Assembly: GCF_001424125.1 (NCBI RefSeq) | Contig: NZ_LMQI01000001.1 | Coordinates: 831,287-895,286, forward strand | Direction of reading: 5' to 3' | Length of the DNA stretch: 64,000 nucleotides | DNA from: Cellulomonas sp. Leaf395 | Lineage (GTDB): Bacteria; Actinomycetota; Actinomycetes; Actinomycetales; Cellulomonadaceae | Shown here: one piece after another, positions 52,200 to 61,715 of the stretch | How the letters are laid out: each line of letters opens with the position of its first letter | Position numbering within the stretch: the stretch's first letter is position 1 | Notes under the pieces: model-generated | The model's input: the letters and a program-made list of their open reading frames with translations, nothing else | What the model was told of the DNA's origin: nothing | Database searches by the model: none | Translations under genes and position numbers: made by a program

Positions 52200-52228
52200 G
52201 TGGCAAGTATGGCGCGGAGATTGACGGC

Positions 52229-52287
52229 TGTCGATATTGACACTGATGGATGTCTGGGTGCAGAGTCGACTTCGGTACACATCGACA
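52229..52287. promoter_or_regulatory. Inverted-repeat operator region between arsR and arsM
   Basis: TGTCGATATTGACA (52229-52242) is an imperfect palindrome. A TGTCGAT unit at 52229-52235 is repeated in inverse orientation as ATCGACA at 52281-52287. Both are close to the arsR and arsM starts, as expected for ArsR binding. Confidence 0.5.
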
Positions 52288-52311
52288 GGCATCGATATCT
52301 GAGGAGCCACC

Positions 52312-53061
52312 ATGGATGACGTCCGCGAGCAGGTCCGCCAGCGCTACGCCCTGGCTGCGGTGCAGACCACGAACGAGGGGTGTTGCGGCGGATCGTGCGG
52401 CGCCGCTGCCGAGGTCGACGAGACCTTCGGATCTGCGCTCTACGACGCGACGGACGTCGCGGGCCTCCCCGTCGAGGCCGTCGCCGCGTCGCTCGGCTGC
52501 GGCAATCCCCTCACGGTCGCGGAGCTCGCGCCGGGGGAGCGGGTGCTCGACCTCGGTTCGGGCGGCGGTATCGACGTGCTGCTGTCGGCTCGCCGCGTCG
52601 GACCCACCGGCTTCGCGTACGGCGTCGACATGACCGACGAGATGCTCGAGCTGGCGCGGGCGAACGCGGCGAAGGCGGACGCGACCAACGTGGAGTTCCG
52701 CAAGGGCACGATCGAGGACCTTCCGTTCGCGGACGGATCGGTCGACGTCGTCATCTCGAACTGCGTGGTCAACCTCTCGCCGGACAAGCCCGCGGTCCTG
52801 GCAGAGGTGTTCCGGGTGCTGACCGACGGGGGCCGGGTCGGCATCTCCGACGTCGTCGCCGAGGACCACCTCACCCCCGAGCAGCGCGCTGAGCGCGGCT
52901 CCTACGTCGGCTGCATCGCCGGCGCCCTGTCCCGCGCCGAGTACCTCACGGGCCTGGCTGACGCCGGCTTCGTCGACGCGGACGTCACGTTCACCCACCA
53001 GGTCGCGGACGGCATGCACGGTGCCGTCGTCCGCGCCCGCAAGCCCGTCACGGAGGACTGA
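52312..53061 (+). CDS. arsM: Arsenite S-adenosylmethionine methyltransferase
   Basis: The 249-residue protein has the SAM-binding motif VLDLGSGGGIDVLLSA near residue 78 and conserved ArsM blocks SLGCGNP, VVISNCVVNLSPDK and RGSYVGCIAGALS. The conserved As-binding Cys residues are Cys63, Cys151 and Cys201, with a cluster Cys24/Cys25/Cys29 near the N-terminus. It methylates As(III) to mono-, di- and trimethyl forms, detoxifying it by volatilisation. GAGGAG precedes the ATG. It is divergent from arsR and is followed by a coupled small gene. No arsB/acr3 or arsC was seen in the window. Confidence 0.94.
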   Translation: MDDVREQVRQRYALAAVQTTNEGCCGGSCGAAAEVDETFGSALYDATDVAGLPVEAVAASLGCGNPLTVAELAPGERVLDLGSGGGIDVLLSARRVGPTGFAYGVDMTDEMLELARANAAKADATNVEFRKGTIEDLPFADGSVDVVISNCVVNLSPDKPAVLAEVFRVLTDGGRVGISDVVAEDHLTPEQRAERGSYVGCIAGALSRAEYLTGLADAGFVDADVTFTHQVADGMHGAVVRARKPVTED

Positions 53062-53261
53062 TGCACCCGGATCTCGACTTCGTCGTCCACCAGCAGCGCG
53101 AGCGCGAGCTCGAGGCGAGGCTGCGTCAGCGGCTCGTCGCCGAGGAACGCGCCACAGCGAGGACCGGGGGCGCACCACGTCCCCGGCTCGCGCGGCTCGT
53201 CTCCTGGGTGCAGGCCGCGCGGCCCGCACCACGTCCGGCGCCCGTGTGCTGCCCGGCCTGA
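53061..53261 (+). CDS. Small vicinal-Cys protein coupled to arsM (66 aa)
   Basis: The 66-residue frame starts at an ATG that shares one base with the arsM stop and is preceded by GGAGG, so translation looks real and coupled. It is Arg/Ala-rich and helical, starting MHPDLDFVVHQQRERELEARL, and ends in PVCCPA with adjacent cysteines. It has no recognised family. Because it is cotranscribed with arsM and ends in a vicinal thiol pair, a role in arsenic binding or delivery is possible but unproven. Confidence 0.65.
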   Translation: MHPDLDFVVHQQRERELEARLRQRLVAEERATARTGGAPRPRLARLVSWVQAARPAPRPAPVCCPA

Positions 53262-53299
53262 GTCCCACCGCGACCGAGTGACCTCTGATGGCCGCTGTC

Positions 53300-53334
53300 G
53301 TTGATTGTTCAACTTGCGGAAACCATTCGGAAAC
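53300..53334 (+). promoter_or_regulatory. Repeats in the sugar kinase promoter region
   Basis: GTTGA-N4-TCAAC (53300-53313) is an inverted repeat. CGGAAAC occurs twice exactly 11 bp apart (53317 and 53328). Either may be an operator for a sugar-responsive regulator. No -10 was confidently placed. Confidence 0.35.
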
Positions 53335-53434
53335 GGTTGGCGTGACACCCTTGAAGGAGCTTCCCGAGGCCCCGGTTCGAGCGCGGCTCCCACATCCTCG
53401 GGACGCCATCGCCTCCCCCCGGATCGAGGAACAG

Positions 53435-54361
53435 ATGATGAGACCACACGATGTGCTGGTCGTCGGCGAGGCCCTGATGGACCTCCGCGACGACGGCATG
53501 ACCATCCGCGAGCGCGTCGGCGGGAGCGCCGGCAACGTGGCCGTCGGCCTGGCGAGGCTCGGGCGGGACGTCGTGCTCCACACGGCGCTCGGGCAGGACG
53601 AGCGCGGTGAGGAGATCGCGGCGTACCTGACCGACGAGGGCGTGGAGCTGTCCGGCTCGTCGTTCGGCGCGGTCGCCTCGTCCGTCCAGCGGGCCGTCGT
53701 GCGGTTCGACGGCTCGGCGTCGCGCGACTTCCGGATCGACTGGGCGCCCTCGCCCGCCACGGGGACCTTCGATGCCCGCTGCGTCCACGCCGGGTCGCTC
53801 GCGGCCTACGTGGAACCGGGCGCGAGCACCGTCCTGGACCTGGTCGAGCAGGCGCACGGCCGGTCCCTCGTGACGTTCGACGCCAAGGTCGAGCCCGCGC
53901 TCGTCACGTCGAGGGAGGCGGCCGTCCGTCGGACCGACGACTTCGTCCAGCTCGCCGGGATCGTCAAGACGAGCGAGGCCGACCTGGCCTTCCTCCACCC
54001 GGACGTCCCGGCGCTCGACGTGCTGCGTGACTGGGTGGCTCGCGGTCCCGACCTCGTGGTCCTCACCCGCGGTGCGCGCGGTGCTACGGCAGTCACGGCC
54101 CGCGGCATCGTCGACGTGCCCGCCGTCCCGGTCCTCTACGCCGACGAGGTGGGCGGTGCCGGCGACGCCTTCATGTCGAGCCTCATCGACACCGCCCTGA
54201 GCTGGGACGCGGACGTGAGCATGCGCTGGCTACGGTCAGGCGCCCCGGTGGTGGAGCAGGTGCTCGTCCGTTCCGTGCGTGCCGCGGCTCTGACCATCGC
54301 CCGGCTGGGGGCGGTGCCGCCGACCGCGGCGGAGCTGGCGGTCGCCTCGACCGGCGCCTGA
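53435..54361 (+). CDS. PfkB-family carbohydrate kinase (fructokinase/ribokinase type)
   Basis: From ATG 53435 (GAGGA 5 nt upstream; ATG 53438 also possible) the protein is 308 residues. PfkB features: VVGEALMDL at the start, GGSAGNVAVGLARLG near residue 37, GQDERGEEI, and the C-terminal nucleotide/anion-hole motif GGAGDAFMSSL near residue 240 with the catalytic Asp. It phosphorylates a sugar, most likely fructose or a related ketose or nucleoside. A longer frame from 53288 adds a non-conserved 49-residue leader over the repeat-rich promoter region and is not used. Confidence 0.87.
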   Translation: MMRPHDVLVVGEALMDLRDDGMTIRERVGGSAGNVAVGLARLGRDVVLHTALGQDERGEEIAAYLTDEGVELSGSSFGAVASSVQRAVVRFDGSASRDFRIDWAPSPATGTFDARCVHAGSLAAYVEPGASTVLDLVEQAHGRSLVTFDAKVEPALVTSREAAVRRTDDFVQLAGIVKTSEADLAFLHPDVPALDVLRDWVARGPDLVVLTRGARGATAVTARGIVDVPAVPVLYADEVGGAGDAFMSSLIDTALSWDADVSMRWLRSGAPVVEQVLVRSVRAAALTIARLGAVPPTAAELAVASTGA

Positions 54362-54501
54362 GGGCGAGGAGCCCGTCGAACGGCGAGCGGCGACAGCATC
54401 CACGTCGCGCTCGACCCCGTTCACCTCCGCCACCTGGCGCCGACGCGACTGCGCACGGGCGCGGTACCGACAACGTTGCGCTAAGACCTCGCTCGGGCCC
54501 G

Positions 54502-54551
54502 TCAAGGTTCCATCAAGGCCGGCCCTCCGGCGGTGCGGGGAGGCGTAGACC
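54502..54551 (+). promoter_or_regulatory. Candidate KdpE site and promoter of the kdp operon
   Basis: Two TCAAGG units (54502-54507 and 54513-54518) are 11 bp apart, as in OmpR-type response regulator sites. TAGACC at 54546-54551 is a possible -10, which would put the boxes over the -35 region. The 270-base gap between the sugar kinase and the first kdp ORF holds no other gene. Confidence 0.4.
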
Positions 54552-54631
54552 TGCGGTTGCGGTCCTGGTGAGAGGGCCGCCGGTGGCCCCAAGCAGGCGC
54601 CCCGACCGTCGTCGAAAGCACTGTGAGACAC

Positions 54632-54715
54632 ATGGCCGACGTGGCCTTCCTCGCGCTGACCGTGGCCTTCTTCGCCACCGTCGCGCTGCTCGCCCGCAGG
54701 GCGGACCGATCATGA
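54632..54715 (+). CDS. Small membrane peptide in front of kdpF (27 aa)
   Basis: The 27-residue frame reads [20 protein letters not shown] then ARRADRS. It is one hydrophobic helix with a basic end, and its stop overlaps the kdpF start by 4 nt. A similar small peptide often precedes KdpF in actinobacteria. It may be a second KdpF-like accessory that stabilises the KdpFABC complex. Confidence 0.65.
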   Translation: MADVAFLALTVAFFATVALLARRADRS

Positions 54716-54804
54716 GCGGGCTGGACGTCACGGGCCTGGTCGTGGCCGGCGCGCTCCTCCTCTACCTGGTGGTCCAGCTGCTGCGCTCGGACAAGGTCCG
54801 ATGA
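54712..54804 (+). CDS. kdpF: K+-transporting ATPase subunit KdpF
   Basis: The 30-residue single-helix peptide reads [20 protein letters not shown] with a basic C-end LRSDKVR. It sits at the expected place, with 4-nt overlaps with genes on both sides. KdpF is a lipid-like stabiliser of the KdpABC complex. Confidence 0.85.
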   Translation: MSGLDVTGLVVAGALLLYLVVQLLRSDKVR

Positions 54805-56465
54805 GCGCCACGTGGACCGCGATCGGCCAGGTCGGGATCGTCGTGCTGGTCCTGGCCGCCGCGCACCGGCCCCTCGGTGACTACCTGTTCCGCACGATGA
54901 CCGCGACCACCCACCTGGCCGTCGAACGCGCGGGGTACCGGATCATGCGGGTCGACCCCGACGCCGAGCAGCGGTGGAGCACCTACCTGCTCTCGCTCCT
55001 GGGGTTCTCCCTGGCGTCGGTCCTGGTGCTGTTCGGCCTCGGCAGGCTGCAGGCCGCGCTGCCCCTGTCCCTCGGCACGGAATCGCTCGACCCCGCGGGC
55101 GCCTGGAACACCGCGGTCTCGTTCGTCACCAACACGAACTGGCAGTGGTACTCCGGGGAGGCCGCTGCGGGGCACCTGTTCCAGATGGCCGGGCTCGCGG
55201 TTCAGAACTTCGTGTCCGCGGCCGTGGGGCTCGCCGTGGTCGCGGCGCTCGCCCGCGGGTTCGCGCGGTCCGGCACCGACGGCCGCATCGGCAACTTCTG
55301 GGCCGACCTCGTCCGGGGCACCGTGCGCGTGCTGCTCCCGCTGGCGTTCGTGGCGGCTCTCGCCCTGGTCGCCGCCGGGGTGATCCAGAACCTCGGCGCG
55401 CACTCGCAGATCACCACGCTGGCCGGCGGGACGCAGGCGGTGCTCGGCGGGCCGGTGGCGTCCCAGGAGGCGATCAAGGAGCTGGGCACCAACGGCGGCG
55501 GCTTCTTCAACGCCAACTCCGCGCACCCGTTCGAGAACCCGACCCCGTGGACCAACGCCCTCGAGGTCGTCCTGCTGCTGCTGATCCCGTTCAGCCTGCC
55601 GCGCATGTTCGGCCGCATGGTCGGCGACCGCCGCCAGGGCTGGGCGATCCTCGCCGCGATGTCGACCCTGTGGGTCGCCGCCGTCGGCCTGCTCACCTGG
55701 GCCGAGATGGCCGGACCGGGCCTCGTGCCGGTGGCGGCCGGAGGGGCGATGGAGGGCAAGGAGGTGCGGTTCGGCGAAGCGGCGTCGGCCCTGTTCGCGG
55801 CGTCGACGACGATGACGTCGACCGGGGCGGTCAACTCCATGCACGACTCCCTGACCGCGCAGGGCGGCGGCGTCGCCCTGGTCGGGATGCTGCTGGGCGA
55901 GGTGTCCCCGGGCGGCGTCGGCAGCGGCCTGTACGGGATGGTCGTCCTGATCGTCGTCGCGGTGTTCCTGGCCGGGCTGATGGTGGGGCGGACGCCCGAG
56001 TACCTCGGCAAGAAGATCGGCCGGGAGGAGATCACGCTCGTCGCGCTGTACGTGCTGACGATGCCCGCGGTCGTCCTGATCGGCTCCGCCGTCGCCGTCT
56101 CCGTCCCCGCAGGCCTCGAGGGGCAGCTGCAGGGCGGCCCGCACGGGCTCTCCGAGATCGTCTACGCCTTCGCGTCCGCCGGGAACAACAACGGCTCCGC
56201 GTTCGCCGGGCTCACCGCGGGCACGCCGTTCTACAACACCCTCCTCGGCCTCGCGATGCTCGTCGGCAGGTTCGTCCCGATCGCGCTCGTGCTGGCGCTG
56301 GCCGGCCGGCTCGCGAGCAGTCGGAAGGTGCCCGAGAGCGCCGGCACGCTGCCGACGCACACGCCGCTGTTCGTCGGCCTCCTGGTGACCGTGACCCTCG
56401 TCGTCGTCGGCCTCACGTTCGTCCCCGTCCTGTCCCTCGGTCCCGTCGTGGAGTCCCTGTCATGA
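54801..56465 (+). CDS. kdpA: K+-transporting ATPase subunit A
   Basis: The 554-residue protein has ten or so helices arranged as a channel-like subunit with four selectivity-filter repeats, including [11 protein letters not shown] near residue 112, [19 protein letters not shown] near residue 231 and [10 protein letters not shown] near residue 462. It provides the high-affinity K+ pathway. It overlaps kdpF and kdpB by 4 nt each. Confidence 0.96.
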   Translation: MSATWTAIGQVGIVVLVLAAAHRPLGDYLFRTMTATTHLAVERAGYRIMRVDPDAEQRWSTYLLSLLGFSLASVLVLFGLGRLQAALPLSLGTESLDPAGAWNTAVSFVTNTNWQWYSGEAAAGHLFQMAGLAVQNFVSAAVGLAVVAALARGFARSGTDGRIGNFWADLVRGTVRVLLPLAFVAALALVAAGVIQNLGAHSQITTLAGGTQAVLGGPVASQEAIKELGTNGGGFFNANSAHPFENPTPWTNALEVVLLLLIPFSLPRMFGRMVGDRRQGWAILAAMSTLWVAAVGLLTWAEMAGPGLVPVAAGGAMEGKEVRFGEAASALFAASTTMTSTGAVNSMHDSLTAQGGGVALVGMLLGEVSPGGVGSGLYGMVVLIVVAVFLAGLMVGRTPEYLGKKIGREEITLVALYVLTMPAVVLIGSAVAVSVPAGLEGQLQGGPHGLSEIVYAFASAGNNNGSAFAGLTAGTPFYNTLLGLAMLVGRFVPIALVLALAGRLASSRKVPESAGTLPTHTPLFVGLLVTVTLVVVGLTFVPVLSLGPVVESLS

Positions 56466-58534
56466 GCACCCCCCTTCTCGAGAAGCCGACCGCGCCGCAC
56501 ACGGTCCCGGCGGCGCCGACGACGCTGTCCCCCCGACAGCTCGCCGCGGCCGTACCCGGTGCCCTGCGGGGGCTGGACCCGCGCAGGCTCTGGAGCTCAC
56601 CGGTCATGTTCGTGGTCGAGGTCGGCGCGGCGTTCACCACGGTGCTCGCGGTCGTCGAGCCGAGCGCGTTCGCCTGGTCGATCACGGTCTGGTTGTGGCT
56701 CACGGTCGTCTTCGCGACGCTCGCGGAGTCCGTCGCCGAAGGCCGGGGCAAGGCGCAGGCGGCGAGCCTGCGTGCCACGCAGGCCGAGACGACGGCCCGC
56801 AAGGTCGTGGGGTCCGGCACCATCGAGGTGCCCTCCTCGTCGCTGCGGGTCGGGGACGTCGTGGTCGTCGTCGCGGGGGAGACCATCCCCGGCGACGGGG
56901 ACGTGATCGAGGGAGTCGCGAGCGTCGACGAGTCCGCGATCACCGGCGAGTCCGCCCCCGTCATCCGGGAGTCCGGCGGGGACCGGTCGGCGGTCACCGG
57001 GGGCACGGTCGTGCTGTCGGACCGGATCGTCGTGCGGATCACGGCGCCCGCCGGTCAGACCTTCGTCGACCGCATGATCGCGCTGGTCGAGGGCTCGGAG
57101 CGGCAGAAGACGCCGAACGAGGTCGCGCTCAACGTGCTGCTCACGACGCTGACGATCGTGTTCCTGCTGGCGGTCGTCACGCTGCAGCCGTTCGCCACGT
57201 ACTCGGGCGCGCCGCAGACCCTGATCGTGCTGGTCGCGCTGCTGGTCTGCCTGATCCCGACGACGATCGGCGCCCTGCTGTCCGCGATCGGCATCGCGGG
57301 CATGGACCGGCTGGTCCGCCGCAACGTGCTCGCCATGTCGGGCCGCGCGGTCGAGGCGGCCGGCGACGTGGACGTGCTGCTGCTCGACAAGACGGGCACC
57401 ATCACGCTCGGCAACCGCCAGGCGGCCGACCTGCTCCCGGCGTCGGGCGTCGACCCGACGGCGCTCGCGGACGCGGCCCAGCTGTCGTCGATGGCGGACG
57501 AGACCCCCGAGGGTCGCTCCGTCCTAGTGCTGGTCAAGGAGCGGTTCGGGCTCCGTGAGCGACCCGAGGGTGACCTCGTCGGCGCCGAGCTGGTGCCGTT
57601 CCAGGCGCGGACCCGGATGAGCGGCGTCGACCTGCCCACGCGGCGGGTCCGCAAGGGCGCTGCCGCGGCGGTCACCCACTGGGTCCGGTCCACGGGCGGG
57701 CATGCGGGCGACGACGTCTCGGCGACGGTCGACGCGATCTCCGCGTCGGGCGGCACGCCCCTCGTCGTCGCGGAACAGCTCGGCGACGGTCCGGCACGCG
57801 TCCTCGGGGTGATCCACCTCAAGGACGTGGTGAAGGAGGGCATGCGCGAACGGTTCGACGCCCTGCGGGCGATGGGCATCCGGACCGTGATGGTCACGGG
57901 CGACAACCCGCTGACCGCGAAGGCCATCGGCGACGAGGCGGGCGTGGACGACGTGCTCGCCGAGGCCACGCCGGAGGACAAGCTCGCCCTGATCCGCCGC
58001 GAGCAGGCGGGCGGGCGGCTGGTCGCGATGGCCGGCGACGGGACGAACGACGCCCCCGCGCTGGCCCAGGCGGACGTCGGTGTCGCGATGAACACGGGGA
58101 CGACCGCGGCGAAGGAGGCCGGCAACATGATCGACCTCGACTCGAACCCGACCAAGCTGTTGGAGATCGTCGAGATCGGCAAGCAGCTGCTCATCACGCG
58201 CGGGGCGCTGACGACGTTCTCGGTCGCGAACGACGTCGCCAAGTACTTCGCGATCCTGCCCGCGATGTTCGTCGTCGCGTTCCCGCAGCTCGACGTGCTC
58301 AACGTCATGCACCTGACCAGCCCGCAGTCGGCCATCCTCTCGGCCGTCGTATTCAACGCGCTGATCATCGTCGCGCTGCTCCCGCTGGCCCTGCGCGGGG
58401 TGCGCTACACGCCGTCGTCGGCCAGCGCCCTGCTGCGCCGCAACCTCCTGGTCTACGGGCTGGGCGGCGTCGTCGCCCCGTTCGTCGGGATCAAGCTCGT
58501 CGACCTGCTCGTCACTGCCCTGGGGATGTCCTGA
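56462..58534 (+). CDS. kdpB: K+-transporting P-type ATPase subunit B
   Basis: The 690-residue P-type ATPase has the actuator motif ITGESAPVI, the phosphorylated Asp309 in LLLDKTGTI, and the hinge [18 protein letters not shown]. Seven or so helices surround them. It hydrolyses ATP to drive KdpA. It starts at an ATG overlapping the kdpA stop (ATGA). The longer frame to 54974 is a frame-shadow within kdpA. Confidence 0.96.
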   Translation: MSTPLLEKPTAPHTVPAAPTTLSPRQLAAAVPGALRGLDPRRLWSSPVMFVVEVGAAFTTVLAVVEPSAFAWSITVWLWLTVVFATLAESVAEGRGKAQAASLRATQAETTARKVVGSGTIEVPSSSLRVGDVVVVVAGETIPGDGDVIEGVASVDESAITGESAPVIRESGGDRSAVTGGTVVLSDRIVVRITAPAGQTFVDRMIALVEGSERQKTPNEVALNVLLTTLTIVFLLAVVTLQPFATYSGAPQTLIVLVALLVCLIPTTIGALLSAIGIAGMDRLVRRNVLAMSGRAVEAAGDVDVLLLDKTGTITLGNRQAADLLPASGVDPTALADAAQLSSMADETPEGRSVLVLVKERFGLRERPEGDLVGAELVPFQARTRMSGVDLPTRRVRKGAAAAVTHWVRSTGGHAGDDVSATVDAISASGGTPLVVAEQLGDGPARVLGVIHLKDVVKEGMRERFDALRAMGIRTVMVTGDNPLTAKAIGDEAGVDDVLAEATPEDKLALIRREQAGGRLVAMAGDGTNDAPALAQADVGVAMNTGTTAAKEAGNMIDLDSNPTKLLEIVEIGKQLLITRGALTTFSVANDVAKYFAILPAMFVVAFPQLDVLNVMHLTSPQSAILSAVVFNALIIVALLPLALRGVRYTPSSASALLRRNLLVYGLGGVVAPFVGIKLVDLLVTALGMS

Positions 58535-59187
58535 TGACCGCGACCCGTCCGCGCTCCCGGCCGAGGTACTCCGCCGGCTCCGACACCGTCGCCTTCGTCC
58601 GCCAGACCTGGGCAGGCCTGCGGGTGCTGCTCGTGCTCACGGTCGTCCTCGGGTTCGCCTACCCCCTCGCGGTCACCGGCATCGCGCAGATCGCGTTCCC
58701 GTGGCAGGCGCACGGGTCTCTCGTCTCGTCGACCGGGGAGCGCGTGACGTCGCGCGACGACGCCGTGGGTTCGCTGCTGATCGGGCAGCGCTTCGACGGT
58801 CCGCAGTGGTTCCACCCGCGCCCGTCGGCCGCCGGCGACGGGTACGACACCCTGGCGTCGGCAGGCTCCAACCTGGGCCCGCTCAACGAGAGCCTCCTGG
58901 CCGCGGTCGCCGAGCGCCGCTCGGCCGTGGTCGAGCAGGAGGGCATCGACCAAGCCGACGTGCCGGTCGACGCGCTCACCGCGTCGGCCTCCGGCCTGGA
59001 CCCCGACATCTCGCCGGAGTACGCACGGGTCCAGGTCGCCCGCGTCGCGCGGGAGCGGGGGCTCTCGACGGACGACGTCCGGGCACTCGTCGACGACGCC
59101 ACGATCGGCCGTGACCTCGGCGTCCTCGGCGAGCCCCGGGTGAACGTGCTCCGCCTGAACCTGGCGCTGCACACAATGGGCTCATGA
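58534..59187 (+). CDS. kdpC: K+-transporting ATPase subunit C
   Basis: The 217-residue protein has a single N-terminal helix (about 30-52) and the KdpC domain with FDGPQWFHPRPSAA, SNLGPLNESLL, ASASGLDPDISPEYARVQVARVAR and NVLRLNLAL. It increases the ATP affinity of KdpB. It has a one-base overlap with kdpB and a 4-nt overlap with kdpD. The N-terminal tail (RPRSRPRYSAG) is longer and more basic than in E. coli. Confidence 0.95.
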   Translation: MTATRPRSRPRYSAGSDTVAFVRQTWAGLRVLLVLTVVLGFAYPLAVTGIAQIAFPWQAHGSLVSSTGERVTSRDDAVGSLLIGQRFDGPQWFHPRPSAAGDGYDTLASAGSNLGPLNESLLAAVAERRSAVVEQEGIDQADVPVDALTASASGLDPDISPEYARVQVARVARERGLSTDDVRALVDDATIGRDLGVLGEPRVNVLRLNLALHTMGS

Positions 59188-61715
59188 CCCGACCCAGCGA
59201 GGGCGGCCCCGCGCCGGGCCGCGCAGGCCGAGGGCGGCTGACCGTCTACCTCGGCGCCGCTCCCGGCGTCGGGAAGACGTACGCGATGCTCGACGAGGCC
59301 CACCGCCGCCTCTCCCGCGGGACCGACGTCGTGGTCGGCTTCGTCGAGGACCACGGCAGGCTCGCGACGGCGGCGCTGCTCGAGGGCCTCGAAGTCCTGC
59401 CGCGACAGGTCCTGACCCATCGCGGGAGCGAGTTCACCGAGCTGGACGTGCCGGCGGTGCTCGCCCGGTCGCCTCAGGTGGTGATGGTCGACGAGCTGGC
59501 GCACACCAACGTGCCCGGGAGCGCGCACGCCAAGCGGTGGCAGGACGTGCACGACCTCCTCGCGGCCGGCATCGACGTGGTGACGACCGTGAACGTGCAG
59601 CACCTGGAGTCGCTGAACGACGACGTCGAGGCGATCACCGGCGTCAAGCAGCGCGAGACGGTTCCCGACCACGTGGTGCGCGACGCGGACCAGATCCAGC
59701 TGGTCGACCTCGCGCCGGACGCCCTACGGCGCCGGCTCGCGCACGGCAACGTGTACCGCGCCGAGCAGATCGACGCCTCCCTGACGCAGTACTTCCGGGT
59801 CGGGAACCTGACCGCGCTGCGCGAGCTGGCACTGCTGTGGCTGGCGGACCGGGTCGACGACGCGCTGACCACCTACCGTCGCGACCACCGGATCGAGTCG
59901 CCGTGGCCCGCCCGCGAGCGCGTCGTCGTCGCGGTCACGGGCGGACCCGAGGGGGACACGCTGCTGCGGCGTGGGGCGCGGATCGCGCAGCGCGCCGCGG
60001 GATCGGAGCTCCTCGCCGTGCACGTGCTGGCCACTGACGGGCTGCCCAGCGCCCCGCCCGCGCGGATCGCCGGGCAGCGCGCGCTGGTCGAGTCGCTCGG
60101 CGGGACGTTCCACACGGTCGTCGGCGAGGACGTCCCGAGCGCCGTCGTCGACTTCGCCCGCGGGGTGAACGCCACGATGATCGTCGTCGGGGTCTCCCGC
60201 CGCAGTCGATGGAAGGAGGCCGTCCGGGAGAGCAACGGCACCGAGATCGCGCGGCTGGCCGGGATGATCGACGTGCACCTGGTGACCCACGAGCGCGCAC
60301 GCGCGGGCAGCCGCCGGATCGGCCGGCGCTCCGCGCTGTCGGGGCCTCGCCGGACAGTGGGCTGGTCGGTCGCCCTGCTCGGGCCGGTGCTGCTCACGGT
60401 TCTGCTGAGCAGCATGCGAGAGCTCGTGGGCCTGCCCACCGAGCTCATGCTCTTCCTGGCGCTCACCGTGCTGGTCGCGCTCATCGGTGGGCTGTGGCCC
60501 GCGATCGTCAGCGCCGTCGTCGGCTTCCTGCTGCTCAACTGGTTCTTCACGCAGCCCACCGGGATGCTGACGATCGCCGAGCCCGAGAACGCCCTCGCGC
60601 TGGGGGTGTTCGTGCTGGTGGCGGCAGGGGTCGCCTCCGTGGTGGACCTGGCGGCGCGGCGGACGACCGAGGCGTTCCGTGCGCGTGCCGAGGCGTCCGC
60701 CCTCGCCGCCATCTCCCGGTCGGTGCTGTCGGGTGAGGACACGGCCGCCGCGCTGGTCGCCCGGCTGCGCGAGACGTTCACGCTGGGGGCGGTCTCGCTG
60801 CTCGCGAGGAACGAGACCGGCTGGGAGGTCCTGGCGACGGACGGCGTCGACCCCGCTCTCGACCCGGACGCGGCCCAGGTCGTCCTCGTGGTCGACGACG
60901 AGCGGGTGCTCGCGCTGACCGGTCGTGTGCTCCCGGCGAGCGACCGCCGGGTGCTGGAGGCGTTCGCGTCCCAGGTCGGGATCGTGCTGGAGCAGGAGCG
61001 TCTGCGTGCCCAGGCCGAGCAGGCGCGCATCCTTGGCCAGGCCGACGCCACCCGCACCGCCCTGCTGGCGGCCGTCTCGCACGACCTGCGCACGCCGCTA
61101 GCGACCATCCGCGCCTCGGTCGACGGGCTGACGGCCACGAACCTGGACCTCGACGACGCCGACCGCGCGGCCCTCGTCGGCACCCTCGAGGAGTCCACCG
61201 CGCGCCTCGAGCGGCTCATCGACAACCTGCTCGACCTGTCCCGGCTGCAGACGGGTAGCGTCCGACCCGTGCTGCGGGCGACGAGTCTCGACGAGATCGT
61301 GCCCTTCGCGGTCGAGGGCTACCCGCCGGGCGCCGTGGTGCTGGACGTGCCGGACGACCTCCCGCTCGTGCACACCGACCCGGGGCTCCTGGAGCGCGTC
61401 GTCGCCAACCTGGTCTCCAACGCCGTGCGGCACGCGAAGGCCGGGAGCCCCGTGGTCGTGGGGTCGGCGGTCGTGGGCAACGACGTCGTCGTGCGCGTGG
61501 TCGACGACGGTCCGGGTGTCCCTGACGACGTCAAGGAGCACATGTTCGACGCGTTCCAGCGGCTGGGCGACACCAGCGGGACCGGCCTGGGTCTCGGGCT
61601 GGCGGTCGCCGACGGGCTCTCGACCGCTGTCGGCGCCGAGCTGAGGGTGGAGGACACCCCCGGCGGCGGCCTGACGATGCTGGTGACCGTCCCGCTCGCG
61701 GGATCGGCCGCGTGA
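59184..61715 (+). CDS. kdpD: Osmosensitive K+ sensor kinase KdpD
   Basis: The 843-residue protein has the full KdpD layout: an N-terminal domain with Walker A GAAPGVGKT (Lys31) and a USP-like part (about 250-370). Four close-packed helices (about 395-495) and a GAF-like region follow. The kinase has phosphoacceptor His633 in VSHDLRTPL, then NLVSNAVRHA, DDGPGVPDD and GLGLGLA ATP-binding boxes. It senses low K+ or turgor and phosphorylates KdpE. It overlaps kdpC by 4 nt. Confidence 0.95.
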   Translation: MTRPSEGGPAPGRAGRGRLTVYLGAAPGVGKTYAMLDEAHRRLSRGTDVVVGFVEDHGRLATAALLEGLEVLPRQVLTHRGSEFTELDVPAVLARSPQVVMVDELAHTNVPGSAHAKRWQDVHDLLAAGIDVVTTVNVQHLESLNDDVEAITGVKQRETVPDHVVRDADQIQLVDLAPDALRRRLAHGNVYRAEQIDASLTQYFRVGNLTALRELALLWLADRVDDALTTYRRDHRIESPWPARERVVVAVTGGPEGDTLLRRGARIAQRAAGSELLAVHVLATDGLPSAPPARIAGQRALVESLGGTFHTVVGEDVPSAVVDFARGVNATMIVVGVSRRSRWKEAVRESNGTEIARLAGMIDVHLVTHERARAGSRRIGRRSALSGPRRTVGWSVALLGPVLLTVLLSSMRELVGLPTELMLFLALTVLVALIGGLWPAIVSAVVGFLLLNWFFTQPTGMLTIAEPENALALGVFVLVAAGVASVVDLAARRTTEAFRARAEASALAAISRSVLSGEDTAAALVARLRETFTLGAVSLLARNETGWEVLATDGVDPALDPDAAQVVLVVDDERVLALTGRVLPASDRRVLEAFASQVGIVLEQERLRAQAEQARILGQADATRTALLAAVSHDLRTPLATIRASVDGLTATNLDLDDADRAALVGTLEESTARLERLIDNLLDLSRLQTGSVRPVLRATSLDEIVPFAVEGYPPGAVVLDVPDDLPLVHTDPGLLERVVANLVSNAVRHAKAGSPVVVGSAVVGNDVVVRVVDDGPGVPDDVKEHMFDAFQRLGDTSGTGLGLGLAVADGLSTAVGAELRVEDTPGGGLTMLVTVPLAGSAA

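Noticed and set aside
54362..54631. c-di-AMP (ydaO) riboswitch before the kdp operon
   Set aside because: The region is GC-rich with small hairpins, but the conserved ydaO core was not recognisable by eye.
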